A stretch of DNA of 64,000 nt from an uncultured Piscinibacter sp. (GTDB lineage: Bacteria > Pseudomonadota > Gammaproteobacteria > Burkholderiales > Burkholderiaceae_C): NCBI RefSeq assembly GCF_937952055.1, contig NZ_CALFYO010000021.1, forward strand, positions 62,001-126,000, in the 5' to 3' direction. Positions 1 to 9,889 of this stretch are shown one piece after another (the stretch's first letter is position 1; every line of letters starts with the position of its first letter). Both the position numbers and the translations under genes were made by a program. The notes below the pieces were generated by a model, which saw nothing but the letters and a program-made list of their open reading frames with translations, searched no databases and was not told where the DNA came from.

Positions 1-2
1 TG

Positions 3-500
3 CACGAATTCGGCGGGCAGCGGCACGGTTACGCCCGGGTCCAGGGAATTCGTGACTGGGTCTTGCAGCGCACGACGTTCTCGATGAACACATCGACTTC
101 CACCACGTCGGCGATCGACACCCTGATCGACACGGTCGGCGTGTGCCGGGACTTCGCGCACTTGATGATTGCGCTTTGCCGCGCCATCAACATCCCGGCA
201 CGCTTCACGACCGGGATCGACTATGGCGCTGACCCTGCGCTCGGCCCTACGGACTTCCATGCGTATGTGGAGGTCTACCTCGGCGACCGGTGGTACATCT
301 TCGATCCATCCGGCACCGCTGTACCCATGGGTCTCGTGCGCTTCGGTACCGGCCGCGACGCTGCGGACGCCGCATTCGCGACGATCTTCGGGACAGTCTC
401 CGGGCTGCCACCGCGCATCGCCATCGCGGCGATCCCCGGCGCAGATGGACAACTGGTGGTGCCGACCCACTGCGCGGAGGCGCTTTCGACCGACCCATGA
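3..500 (+). CDS. transglutaminase-like family protein (5' end outside window)
   Basis: The reading frame is open from the window edge, so only the C-terminal part is seen. It carries the papain-like transglutaminase triad in order: Cys in GVCRDFAHL, His in DFHAYVEV and Asp in YIFDPSG. The stretch before the Cys (RVQGIRDWVLQRTTFS) is typical of bacterial transglutaminase-like proteins of about 260-300 residues, so roughly half is missing. An in-frame TTG at 63 is unlikely to be the start because family similarity continues upstream of it. These proteins are usually soluble; their substrate is generally unknown and the sequence gives none. The downstream neighbour is a decayed gene, so no operon partner can be named. 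Confidence 0.85.
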   Translation, partial: HEFGGQRHGYARVQGIRDWVLQRTTFSMNTSTSTTSAIDTLIDTVGVCRDFAHLMIALCRAINIPARFTTGIDYGADPALGPTDFHAYVEVYLGDRWYIFDPSGTAVPMGLVRFGTGRDAADAAFATIFGTVSGLPPRIAIAAIPGADGQLVVPTHCAEALSTDP

Positions 501-744
501 CACCGGCGATAGGCGGGTGATCGGCAGTACCGGCGACGAGTTCTTCCGCGACTGTCGTCGGAGGGCCGGATCAGGCTCGAGGCTGAGCCGCCACAAAGCC
601 CTGCGCTCTGGCCGACGCGGATCCGGGGCCAGCAACGGGCGCAGCGCGATCGGCGACGACCGGACCCACTGCCGCATCGACACGCGAGCGATGGGGAGTC
701 AGGGCAAGGAGGGCACCGCCACGACAGTCGGCGCGAAGTCCGCC
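501..744. other. non-coding or decayed stretch
   Basis: Between the transglutaminase stop and the HlyD remnant I see no frame with recognisable protein similarity. Open frames exist on both strands but have the Arg/Pro/Ser-rich composition of GC-driven spurious translation. It may be the eroded 5' part of the adjacent adaptor remnant. Confidence 0.4.
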
Positions 745-1071
745 GCCGTTGGCGCCGGCATCGGTCCGCCTCACGTTGGGCGCGCCGGCGATGATCGACG
801 CGCGCATGGCCCGCGAGCTGCGCGAACGCGTCTGCGCGGCAGAAGCAGCTGCAGAGCGACGGCTTCGTCGCCCCGGCGGCACTCGACCAGGCGCAACTGG
901 CAGCCCGCGTGCAGGCCCGGGAGCTGGAAGCGACGCGCTTCGCCGAGGTGGGCGCGGCGCACGACCTGGCCCAGGCACGCGCGGCGCTGATGCGCGCGCG
1001 TGGTCGTCTATCCGAGCGACAGCGTGGCCGACGGGGTGCGCCTGAACGTCGTGCGCGGTCCGCGGGGATGA
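745..1071 (+). pseudogene. remnant of an HlyD-type efflux periplasmic adaptor
   Basis: Three pieces of an adaptor can be read. In one frame near 790-835 there is a helical piece (IDARMARELRERV). In another frame from 840 to about 1000 there is coiled-coil hairpin sequence (QKQLQSDGFVAPAALDQAQ, then ELEATRFAEV and AHDLAQARAALMRAR). This joins directly to VVVYPSDSVADGVRL, which resembles the extreme C-terminus of RND/ABC periplasmic adaptor proteins. The lipoyl and beta-barrel domains that should lie between hairpin and C-terminus are absent, and the N-terminal half is missing or frameshifted. The gene is therefore broken by at least one frame change and one large internal deletion. No efflux pump subunit remains beside it. 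Confidence 0.6.
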
Positions 1072-1157
1072 GCCGGCCTGTCCCTGGGCGCTGACCGATG
1101 GTGTGCCTGCCCTGGCCGTCCGGGGAGCCGTCGACCGGCCCAGGGCCGCCGCTGAAC

Positions 1158-1191
1158 GAAAACGCCCCGGGGGACGGATCCCGCGGGGCGT
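1158..1191 (-). terminator. candidate intrinsic terminator of the subtilase gene
   Basis: Arms ACGCCCCG (1162-1169) and CGGGGCGT (1184-1191) form an 8-bp stem. On the minus strand the hairpin is followed by TTTT. It lies about 60 nt beyond the subtilase stop codon. Confidence 0.6.
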
Positions 1192-1211
1192 GGCGCCAGC
1201 GACGCGAACCC

Positions 1212-1235
1212 GGTCCGGGCCGCAAGGCCCGGACC
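1212..1235 (-). terminator. perfect 10-bp hairpin just after the subtilase stop
   Basis: GGTCCGGGCC and GGCCCGGACC are separated by GCAA on the plus strand (TTGC on the minus strand), a very stable stem-loop 16 nt beyond the stop. It has no T-run, so it may act with the second hairpin at 1158-1191 or protect the mRNA 3' end. Confidence 0.5.
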
Positions 1236-1250
1236 GAGATCGTCAGACGA

Positions 1251-4199
1251 TCAAGGCGTGTCGATGCGCACGATCGTCGGGTTCGGCAGGCCCGCAGGGC
1301 CGGTGTAGGCCACCGCGCCGAGGTACTTCACGCCGGCGGTCAAGCCGTTCGTCGTGATGCTGACGACGCCGGTCTGGCCCAGGACCGCTTGGGTCGGGGC
1401 CGTCACCGTCATGTTGCCCGCAGCGGTGGTGCCCAGCGCCCAGCTGTGCAGCTTGAACGGCGAGGCACCTGCCGGCAGGCCCCAGCCGTGCATGAACACG
1501 TAGTAGGTGCCTGGCGCCGGATTGACGAGGTTCACCTCTTCGTCCGATCCACCGTTGCCGCTGCTGCCTGCAGGCGCGCCCGTGGGACCATAAACGTACA
1601 GGTCGACATCGCTACCCGGCGCGACGTCACCGTCGAACAGCGAGAAGCGCGCGTAGGTCGTGCCGGCAGGCACATTGACGGTCACCATCACCGTGCCGCT
1701 CGGGTCGCCCGGGTCGAAGGTCTGGTCAGGGTCCTGCGTGACATTGCCGTCCGTCAGCGCGGCCGGAATCAGCCCGCGCGCGGTGACGCCGAACGGCCCG
1801 TCGTAGCCGAAGGTCACGTTGTACGTTCCGCTGACCTGCCTCGGTGCCGCCAGCGCCACCGGCCTCACCACCACCGGCATGCGCACGGTGCGCGTGCCGT
1901 CGGAGAGCGAGAACTGTCCACCGGTGTAGCCGTTCAGGTCGGCCGTGGTGCGCACGAACTTCACCGTGAACGAGCGCGTCTCCCCCGCGGGGATCGTCAG
2001 CGTGGCCGGCGACATGGTCACGTTGAATCCGCTCAGCCCGCTGATCGACGGCGTGTAGCTGGCCGGGTTGCCGCCCACGTTGGTGACGCGCCGGGTGACT
2101 GTCTGCTCGCCAGCCAGATCGCCGATGGCGATCGACGCCACGTTCAGGTTACTCGGGTCGATGCGGATGGAGGGACAATACGAAGCCGTCAACTGGCCCG
2201 TGCCGCACAAGAAGCCCAGCCACTCGCTGAAACCGGAGTCGAACACCAGCCCCGGGTCCGCGGCAGCCATCGGCTGCACGTGGCCCGCGCCCTGACGGAA
2301 GATGCGTGTTGCCGTGCTGACATTCGGGTCCAGCACGTCCCTGCCAGTGGTCATGAGCGCCGACTTGATCGCCATCGGGCTCCACGTCGGCTTCAGTTCC
2401 TTCATCAGCGCTGCCAGGCCGGCCACGTGCGGGCTGGACATCGAGGTGCCGCTCAGCAGGTCGAAGGTGCGGCCGTTGTAGCCGATCGGCGAGACCGCGG
2501 CCAGGATGTCGACCCCAGGCGCGATCAGGTCGGGCTTCAGCAGATCACCAGCACCAGCACGCAGCGGCCCACGCGACGAGAACGAGGCCGTGAACGGCGC
2601 CGGGGCATTCGTCAGGATCGCCGCGTCGTTGATGGCCGCCGTGGCCCCTGCCAAGGCGGCGTAGGCCTTGATCGCCGCACGGGCGTCGCTCTGCACGTGG
2701 ACGGTGGGCACCGAATGGAAGTCGGCGTTCAGTGAACTCGGGCTGGTGTTCACCAGAATCATGCCGGCACCGCCCGCCTGCTGCACTGCCAGGCTCTTGT
2801 TGGTGCGGGCCGTGACGCCACGGTCGCAGACGACGATCTTCCCGGCCACCTTGGCGGGATCGAGCACCGCGCCGCCGTCGGCAGCGCCGTAGCACAACGC
2901 GACCTCGGTCGGATCGGCGCCGGGCAGGCCGGCCGCGGTCGAGTCGATCAGCGGTGCCGAGCCCAGCGCCTTGGCGACCGAAGCGCCGGTATAGGTGGCA
3001 CCGTTGCCCAGCGTCACCGAGCCCTGGCCATCCCGGTTGTGCGTGCCCGCCGCCACCGTGGTGATCCAGGGGCTGGGGTGCGCGACGGTGGACGCGCTCG
3101 GGCCGCTGTTGCCAGCGGATGCCGCCACAAACACGCCGGCGTCTGCGGCGAACAGGAAGGCCACCTCGGTGGGGTCGAGGAAGTTCGTGCTGGTACCGCT
3201 GATCGAGTAGTTGATGACGTCGACGCCGTCGGCAACGGCCTGGTCGATCGCCGCGACGTTGTCGACACCGGCGCATCCGCCCTCGCCGTTGTTGCCCCAG
3301 CAGGTCTTGTAGACCGCGATGCGGGCGCGCGGCGCGATGCCGCTGATGTTGCCCAACACGGCCGCCGGACCGGTGGTCACCACATTGGCATTGCCGCCCG
3401 CGGTGGACGCGGTGTGCGAGCCGTGGCCGTCGGCGTCGCGCGGCGAGTTGAATTCGTACGGGAACTGCGCCTTGATGCCGGCGTTGCCGCCGAAGCCTGC
3501 GTTGAAGTACTGCGCGCCGATCAACTTCTGGTTGCAATGGCTGGCGGCGAACGCTTCACCCGGCGTGCACTTGCCGTTCCAGCCGGGAAGCTGCTGGTAG
3601 CCCAGCTTGCCGTCCTTGGAGAAATTGCCGTTGCTGTCGGTGCGGTCCGAGAAGCTCGGATGCTCGGGCCAGACGCCGCTGTCGATGATGCCGATGACGA
3701 CGTTCTCGCCCTTGGCCTTCGTGGCCCAGAACCCCGCCGCCCCGGTCAGCCCGAGGAAGCTCGGGGTGCTGGTGGTGTCCATCTTGCGGATCTCGTCCTT
3801 GGTGACGGCCAGGACGCCCGGCATTTGCGCGAGCTTCTGCGCCTGCGCCTCGGTCAACTCGGCCGCGAAGCCATTGAAGGCGTAGCCGTAGTTGTAGAGT
3901 TTCCTGCCGCCGCCGACGCTGCTCAGCGCGGCATCCTGCTTGCCCGCCAGGAAGGCCTTGTATTGCACCACGGCCGAGCCGTTGGGATCGATCTTCTGGC
4001 CCTTGGCCGGCTTGGTGGCCGCGTAGCCGGCGATGCCGCCGGTGTAGGCGACTGCCGGTGCGTCAGCCATCTGCACGATGTAGGCGCTGTTGACGCCCCT
4101 GCCATTGGGGTTGCCGGCGACGGCCCCCACGGAGGCCGTCATCAGGCCCACCGCAGCCATGCTCATCAGGCCTTGCTGCCATCGCATCCAGTCTTGCAT
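1251..4199 (-). CDS. secreted S8 (subtilisin-like) serine protease, plant-subtilase-like
   Basis: 982 residues. The start at 4199 was chosen because AAGGAAG lies just upstream and an N-terminal export signal follows; the frame stays open upstream without a better site. Order of parts: signal segment (about 10-40), I9-type propeptide (AYIVQMADAP on), catalytic domain with Asp (GIIDSGVWPEHPSF), His (DGHGSHTA) and Ser (LSGTSMSSPHVAG). A protease-associated domain (KVAGKIVVCDRG) is inserted before the Ser, as in plant and some bacterial subtilases. Then come an Fn3-like domain (TVTRRVTNVGG) and a C-terminal PPC-like beta domain (VDLYVYGPTG, PGTYYVFMHGW). The protein should be exported and autoprocessed to degrade extracellular protein. 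It appears monocistronic, with two hairpins after the stop. Confidence 0.93.
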   Translation of the reverse strand: MQDWMRWQQGLMSMAAVGLMTASVGAVAGNPNGRGVNSAYIVQMADAPAVAYTGGIAGYAATKPAKGQKIDPNGSAVVQYKAFLAGKQDAALSSVGGGRKLYNYGYAFNGFAAELTEAQAQKLAQMPGVLAVTKDEIRKMDTTSTPSFLGLTGAAGFWATKAKGENVVIGIIDSGVWPEHPSFSDRTDSNGNFSKDGKLGYQQLPGWNGKCTPGEAFAASHCNQKLIGAQYFNAGFGGNAGIKAQFPYEFNSPRDADGHGSHTASTAGGNANVVTTGPAAVLGNISGIAPRARIAVYKTCWGNNGEGGCAGVDNVAAIDQAVADGVDVINYSISGTSTNFLDPTEVAFLFAADAGVFVAASAGNSGPSASTVAHPSPWITTVAAGTHNRDGQGSVTLGNGATYTGASVAKALGSAPLIDSTAAGLPGADPTEVALCYGAADGGAVLDPAKVAGKIVVCDRGVTARTNKSLAVQQAGGAGMILVNTSPSSLNADFHSVPTVHVQSDARAAIKAYAALAGATAAINDAAILTNAPAPFTASFSSRGPLRAGAGDLLKPDLIAPGVDILAAVSPIGYNGRTFDLLSGTSMSSPHVAGLAALMKELKPTWSPMAIKSALMTTGRDVLDPNVSTATRIFRQGAGHVQPMAAADPGLVFDSGFSEWLGFLCGTGQLTASYCPSIRIDPSNLNVASIAIGDLAGEQTVTRRVTNVGGNPASYTPSISGLSGFNVTMSPATLTIPAGETRSFTVKFVRTTADLNGYTGGQFSLSDGTRTVRMPVVVRPVALAAPRQVSGTYNVTFGYDGPFGVTARGLIPAALTDGNVTQDPDQTFDPGDPSGTVMVTVNVPAGTTYARFSLFDGDVAPGSDVDLYVYGPTGAPAGSSGNGGSDEEVNLVNPAPGTYYVFMHGWGLPAGASPFKLHSWALGTTAAGNMTVTAPTQAVLGQTGVVSITTNGLTAGVKYLGAVAYTGPAGLPNPTIVRIDTP

Positions 4200-4711
4200 G
4201 TCGCTTCCTTTTGGGATCGTGCGCGGATGGCGCCGACCGTTCGTTGGTGGTGCGTCGCTCACCGAGGTTGGGTGATGTCCCCCTGTGAGCAGTGACACGC
4301 GCGGCGTATGGCTGCGCGTGTCACCGATTGAAACCGGACAGTCCCAGCGGACGTTCGGGGGTATTCCCCACAGCCACCCGCAAAGAAACGCTTCCCCCAT
4401 CGTTCAGGGGGGTGCCCTCGGACATGGTGTCCGTCATCGCAGGAGGCACCTCTGCCCACCGCCTGGGATTCGGGTCCGCTCCATGCGGTTCGAGCGCTCG
4501 AAGTCAGGCGCGAGGACAGGTCGTTCAAACGCACTATTCGTGGCGCTGAGGCTGCAATGGGGTGGCCGGGACCATGGGTCGAGGCTGTGAGTGGGGTCTT
4601 CTTTGGTCTTGTTGGTTGACGGCGACCGGCCGAGTGCCGTTGACCCCGTTCGAAAGCGCGTACCAGCGGCCCTGGACGCCGGGCCGCATGAACTGTGGTG
4701 GATCGGACTCG
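4200..4711. other. intergenic region between subtilase and transposase remnant
   Basis: About 510 bp without a convincing gene. It must contain the subtilase promoter (reading left) and the downstream end of the IS91-type remnant (reading left from 5955). Besides the inverted repeat at 4292-4324 I see no other strong signal; typical IS91 ori/ter ends were not recognised. Confidence 0.5.
4292..4324. promoter_or_regulatory. 11-bp perfect inverted repeat upstream of the subtilase
   Basis: GTGACACGCGC (4292-4302) and GCGCGTGTCAC (4314-4324) flank an 11-nt spacer, about 93 nt upstream of the protease start codon. This position suits an operator or a 5' leader hairpin. No regulator of matching type is encoded next to it. 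Confidence 0.45.
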
Positions 4712-5955
4712 TCAAGCCGCTTGCAGCGCTTGAACGCGGGCAGGTGAGCGCGGCAGTGCCCTGGCCTGCAACCCCAGGTGTGTGAGGATCCTCTCGATCA
4801 CCGGCCGCTCCAAGAGCGCCGCCATGATCTTGAACCCACCGCCGCAGTTTGGGCAGTGCGCCATGTCGATCTCGAACACCCGCTTGAGCAGCTTGGCCCG
4901 GCTCAGCCGCAGCGGGCGGTGGTGCGCACACTTCGCCTCGCACTGGACGGGCTGTGAGGCCTGCGCCGGCGGCTCTGGCTCTTGCGGCACCACCATCGCG
5001 CGCAGCGTGGCATTGGGTGCCAACACGCCATGAAAGCGGAGCAGATGCAGTCTCGGCCTGGGCACCAGTGCGGCCAGGCGTTGCATGAACCCCAGCGGCG
5101 ACATCACCAGGTGCGTGCTGCCATGGCGCCAGGGGGTCTTCAGCTTCGGCACCACCTGCTCGGCGGCGTTGGTCTGCACGCGCTCGCTGGCCAGAGCAGG
5201 GCGCGTGCTGTAGCGGCACAGCTGCTCGAGCGCCTGGCGGTCTTCTGCCGTGCAGCGCACCGCAGCGTGCAGGCTGGAGCCGTTGCCCTCGGCACACAGC
5301 GCCTGCCTGAAATCCCTCTCCCGGGGCATGGCGGCCTGCAGCGGCCTGAGCACGCGGGCTCGGTCCGAATCGCCGTCGTTGTCGGCCATGCAGGTCGACC
5401 CCTCCTCTTCGACCAACACCTCCGACGGGTGAGCAGCTTCATCATGCGGGTGATGATTCTGTGCAACACCGTCCGCAGCGCCACGTCGGTCGGCGCAGGC
5501 ATTTCGACGAACCCCGGCGCCCCGTCTGTGCCGCGCCGGTACACACCGTCCAACACCAGGCAGTGAAGGTGGACGTTGAGGTTGACGGCTGACCCGAAGC
5601 GTTGGATCAGCGCGACCGCGCCGCAGTCGGCCTGATCCGCCTTCAGGCCAGATTGACCGAGCAGGTGGCGCTTGATCGCGCGGTGCACCACCTGCAGGAC
5701 AGGCGTCAACAGCTTGGGCTGCGCGACCAGCTTGTCGTGCCCGCAGTCGCTGCAGCGCAGGCACAGGCGCAGGAAGCCGCGCGCCAGAATGCCGCATTCG
5801 AGGAAGGCGTCGAACTCGTCTTTGACGAAGTGCGGCAGGTCGGCCGCGGTGGCCGCCTCTGTCTCGGCGATGAAGGTCGCGGCGTGATCCGCGCATGCCG
5901 TCGGTACCGTCCTACGGTCGACGGACGACCGCGGCCCGACAAGCGGCTGGCGCAC
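4712..5955 (-). pseudogene. IS91-family (HUH/Y1) transposase, frameshifted and internally deleted
   Basis: The N-terminal part (from about 5910 to 5430) reads DLPHFVKDEFDAFLECGIL, CSDCGHDKL, then VTP-type sequence and the HUH motif region NLNVHLHCLVLDGVYRRG. Near 5430 the frame changes by one base, and the C-terminal part continues in another frame (VLVEEEGSTCMAD, later LLRFHGVLAPN, then the CPNCGGGFKIMA zinc-binding tail) to a stop at 4712. Family members carry about 50 residues between CGHDKL and the segment before VTPVLQ, including a second zinc ribbon; here these are missing. Upstream of about 5910 no family similarity is seen. With a frameshift, a deletion and a worn N-terminus the element should be immobile. 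It lies directly beside the 3' end of the SulP gene. Confidence 0.8.
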
Positions 5956-5958
5956 TGC

Positions 5959-5976
5959 GTCACCGCCCGCGGTGAC
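5959..5976 (-). terminator. hairpin just after the SulP gene
   Basis: GTCACCGC and GCGGTGAC form a perfect 8-bp inverted repeat with a 2-nt centre, immediately after the SulP stop codon (5977-5979). No T-run follows. Confidence 0.4.
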
Positions 5977-8199
5977 CTACGACATGAGCTGTTCGATGGT
6001 CCGCGTGGAGCGTCGCAGGCTGTTGCTGACCTGGCGTGCGAGGTTGATGACCACCTGGATGGCGATGTCAGGATGGTTGGCGTTCAATTGCTGGAAGGCT
6101 GCCTCGGTCAGCACCAGGCAGTCGAGCTCGCTGTCGGCGAGGACGGTGGCCGAGCGCGGCGTGCCGGTGAGCAGCGAGAGTTCTCCGAACACCGTGCCGG
6201 CGGAGAAGCTGACCAATCGCGTCGCACCCCCGTCCGGATGTCGCAGTTCCACGCTCGCGCTGCCCCGCAGGACGAGAAAGAGCTCCGATCCCTCGTCGCC
6301 TTGGGAAAAGACCACGTCGCCCTGGTCGTAGCGACGCAGCTCCACCAGGGTGCGCAGCGTGGCGCGCTGCTCCGTGCTCAAGCCCCGGCAGATCTCGAGC
6401 TCCTCGAATGCCACCTCGTCATTGGCGCCTACGTCGCCCGAGGCGGCGGCGATGACTTGATCTTCGGCCCACTCGATGGCCCGGTCGGAGTCCGGAAACG
6501 TCCGCTCGCCGGCCACGGCAGTCGTCACGCCGAGGTCGAGCAGCATGCGCCCCCAGTGGGCTTTCGACTTCACGCCCGCGAGCAGCAGTGTTCTGCCCCG
6601 CGCAGCGAGATCTGCGTGCAGTTGCCAGACGAGACGGCAGCCGGTCATGTCGACATCGCTGACCCGACTGAGGTCGAGGATGACGAAGTACGCACCATCT
6701 CCGAGCTCGCGTTCGATGGCACGGGCCAGCCGCTCGACGGAGCCGAAGAAGATGGCGCCCTCCAGCTCGATGACATGGATCTGTCTGCCCTGAGTGGCGA
6801 GGATCGCCCGCGCAGGCGCGTTGCGCAGTCGGCGCGACGGCAGCGCGTCGCCGCGGTAGGTGCGCCGGATCAGGCCGCGGCTCATGCGCAGAATGAAAAG
6901 GCCGACGGCGATGCCGATACCCATGAACACGGCCAGCACGATGTTGAACGCGATCGACAGCGTCGCCACCAGCGCGATGACCAGCAGGTCGAGGCCGAGG
7001 CCGGCGCGATTCGCCACGCTCCTGGAGCAGAACCGCTTGACGAGATGGATGGTGGAGGGGTCGACGTGCTGGATGGCGATCACCATGATGACGCCCGACA
7101 GGACGGCCCGCGGCAGGTGCGCCAGGACCGGCATCAGGAACGCGATGGTCGCAAGCACGGCGCCTGCATTGACGAGCACCGACAGCGAAGTGCGTGCGCC
7201 GTACGTGCGATTGACCACGCTCGGACCGAGGTTGACGCCGCTCGTGATGCCGCCCAGGCTCGCGGCCGCCATGTTGCCGATGCCGAGGCGGACGAGCTGG
7301 CGATCGCCGTGGGGCCGGGGCTCGCCCGGGCGCGACAGGAGCTGGGTGCACAGCAAGGCATCGATGGACGCAATGATGGCCAGGCCCAGTCCACCCATCG
7401 CGATGGTGGGCAGGATCTCCAGGAAGCTCGGCTGCCGAACCAGCGCTGCGAACGCCGGCAGGTTCTCGGGGCCGACCATCGCAGCCGGCGTCGATCCCAT
7501 GACCGGACCGAGCTGGCTCGACCAGCCCAACCAGGCGAGCGCGTGATAGGCCGCGGTTCCGGCCACGATGCCGGCGACGAGCGGTGGAATCGACGCAGTG
7601 ACCCGCCGCGTGTGCCACATCACGAGCATCGTGAAGACGGCGACCCCCACCGACAGCGGCTTCGCCGAGTCCAGGTTGGGCAGGAGTTCGACAAGGCGCA
7701 CGTTCGTCTCGTAACCCAGCACGTTGCCGATCTGCACGAGGAAGAGCAAGGCAGCGGCAGCGTTCTGGAATCCGGCCATCACGGGATGCGGCATGTGCTG
7801 GATGAGCGTGCCCAAGCGCAGCAGGCCGAAGAGCGCCTGGAAAGCGCCGCCGACGAGAATGATCGAGAAGACGATGGCGAGCGTCTGACCGACGTTGCCC
7901 TCGCGGATGACCGGCGCTTCGGAATGCACGAGCGCGAAGACGAAGGAGCCGAGAAAGAACGTGGTGATGACGCGCGGTGCGTAGACCGTCGTCGAGCGGT
8001 CGCCCGCGGCGACGCTGACGACCCCCACGACGAGCGCCGTGTACAGGCCTGCGAGTACGCCATGCGCGAAGTACTGGTCGCCCAGAGCCACGAACGCGAA
8101 CATGCCGTAGCCCATGGCCAGCGGGATGGCCACCGCCGCTGACACCAGACCGCCGACGATGTCGCGGCGCTTGCCGTCGAGCCAGGCGTGCATCACCAC
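5977..8199 (-). CDS. SulP-family anion transporter with STAS and cyclic-nucleotide-binding domains
   Basis: 740 residues from a GTG at 8199; an ATG two codons later (8193) is an equally possible start, and no strong ribosome site is seen for either. Residues 1 to about 420 form the SulP membrane domain, starting AWLDGKRRDIVGGLVSAAVAIPLAMGYG and including GGITSGVNLGPS. A STAS domain follows (about 460-570, VIELEGAIFFGSVERL and SDVDMTGCRLVWQ). The last about 140 residues are a CAP_ED cyclic-nucleotide-binding domain (GDVVFSQGDEGSELFLV, FGELSLLTGTPRSATV). SulP proteins move sulfate, bicarbonate, dicarboxylates or other anions. The nucleotide-binding tail suggests gating by cAMP or another nucleotide. 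The substrate cannot be read from the sequence. Confidence 0.9.
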   Translation of the reverse strand: MVMHAWLDGKRRDIVGGLVSAAVAIPLAMGYGMFAFVALGDQYFAHGVLAGLYTALVVGVVSVAAGDRSTTVYAPRVITTFFLGSFVFALVHSEAPVIREGNVGQTLAIVFSIILVGGAFQALFGLLRLGTLIQHMPHPVMAGFQNAAAALLFLVQIGNVLGYETNVRLVELLPNLDSAKPLSVGVAVFTMLVMWHTRRVTASIPPLVAGIVAGTAAYHALAWLGWSSQLGPVMGSTPAAMVGPENLPAFAALVRQPSFLEILPTIAMGGLGLAIIASIDALLCTQLLSRPGEPRPHGDRQLVRLGIGNMAAASLGGITSGVNLGPSVVNRTYGARTSLSVLVNAGAVLATIAFLMPVLAHLPRAVLSGVIMVIAIQHVDPSTIHLVKRFCSRSVANRAGLGLDLLVIALVATLSIAFNIVLAVFMGIGIAVGLFILRMSRGLIRRTYRGDALPSRRLRNAPARAILATQGRQIHVIELEGAIFFGSVERLARAIERELGDGAYFVILDLSRVSDVDMTGCRLVWQLHADLAARGRTLLLAGVKSKAHWGRMLLDLGVTTAVAGERTFPDSDRAIEWAEDQVIAAASGDVGANDEVAFEELEICRGLSTEQRATLRTLVELRRYDQGDVVFSQGDEGSELFLVLRGSASVELRHPDGGATRLVSFSAGTVFGELSLLTGTPRSATVLADSELDCLVLTEAAFQQLNANHPDIAIQVVINLARQVSNSLRRSTRTIEQLMS

Positions 8200-8524
8200 A
8201 AGGCCGAGAAGGAAGGCGGCGCGGCAGGAGCGTCGATCAGACGGACGGCCGGGCGGTCGAGGCTCCTGGCGGATCCGCCGTCGGGGACACCCTGCAGTCG
8301 CGGCAGATCGTGCACAACGCCGACGGGCCGTGGTCTCGTCGTGGCCTCACCTCGCGGGGCCGAAGCTCCTTGCCGCCCGTGGGCGCGCGCTGTGAAGTCC
8401 TCGGGACGGCCACGCATCGGTTCATGGTAGCGGATGCTTCGCGGCGCGGGGGCGCCGGCGCGGACGCGGCGCCAGGGCTTCGTGTCGCGGCAGGGCCTCG
8501 TTCCTTCTGCTCGGCGCTGCGGGC
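8200..8524. other. intergenic region between the sigma-54 regulator and the SulP gene
   Basis: About 325 bp of very GC-rich sequence. Several short overlapping frames run through it, but none has recognisable similarity or a good ribosome site. It presumably carries the SulP promoter. No strong terminator was found after the regulator gene. Confidence 0.4.

Positions 8525-9889
<1,365 letters not shown>

Noticed and set aside
5602..8142. Long open frame (846 codons) on the plus strand
   Set aside because: It is antisense to the SulP gene; the protein is His/Arg/Gln-rich with no domain, as expected from a third-position GC bias shadow.
8237..8425. Short minus-strand gene between the regulator and the SulP gene
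   Set aside because: No ribosome site, no similarity, and other frames in the same stretch are equally open.
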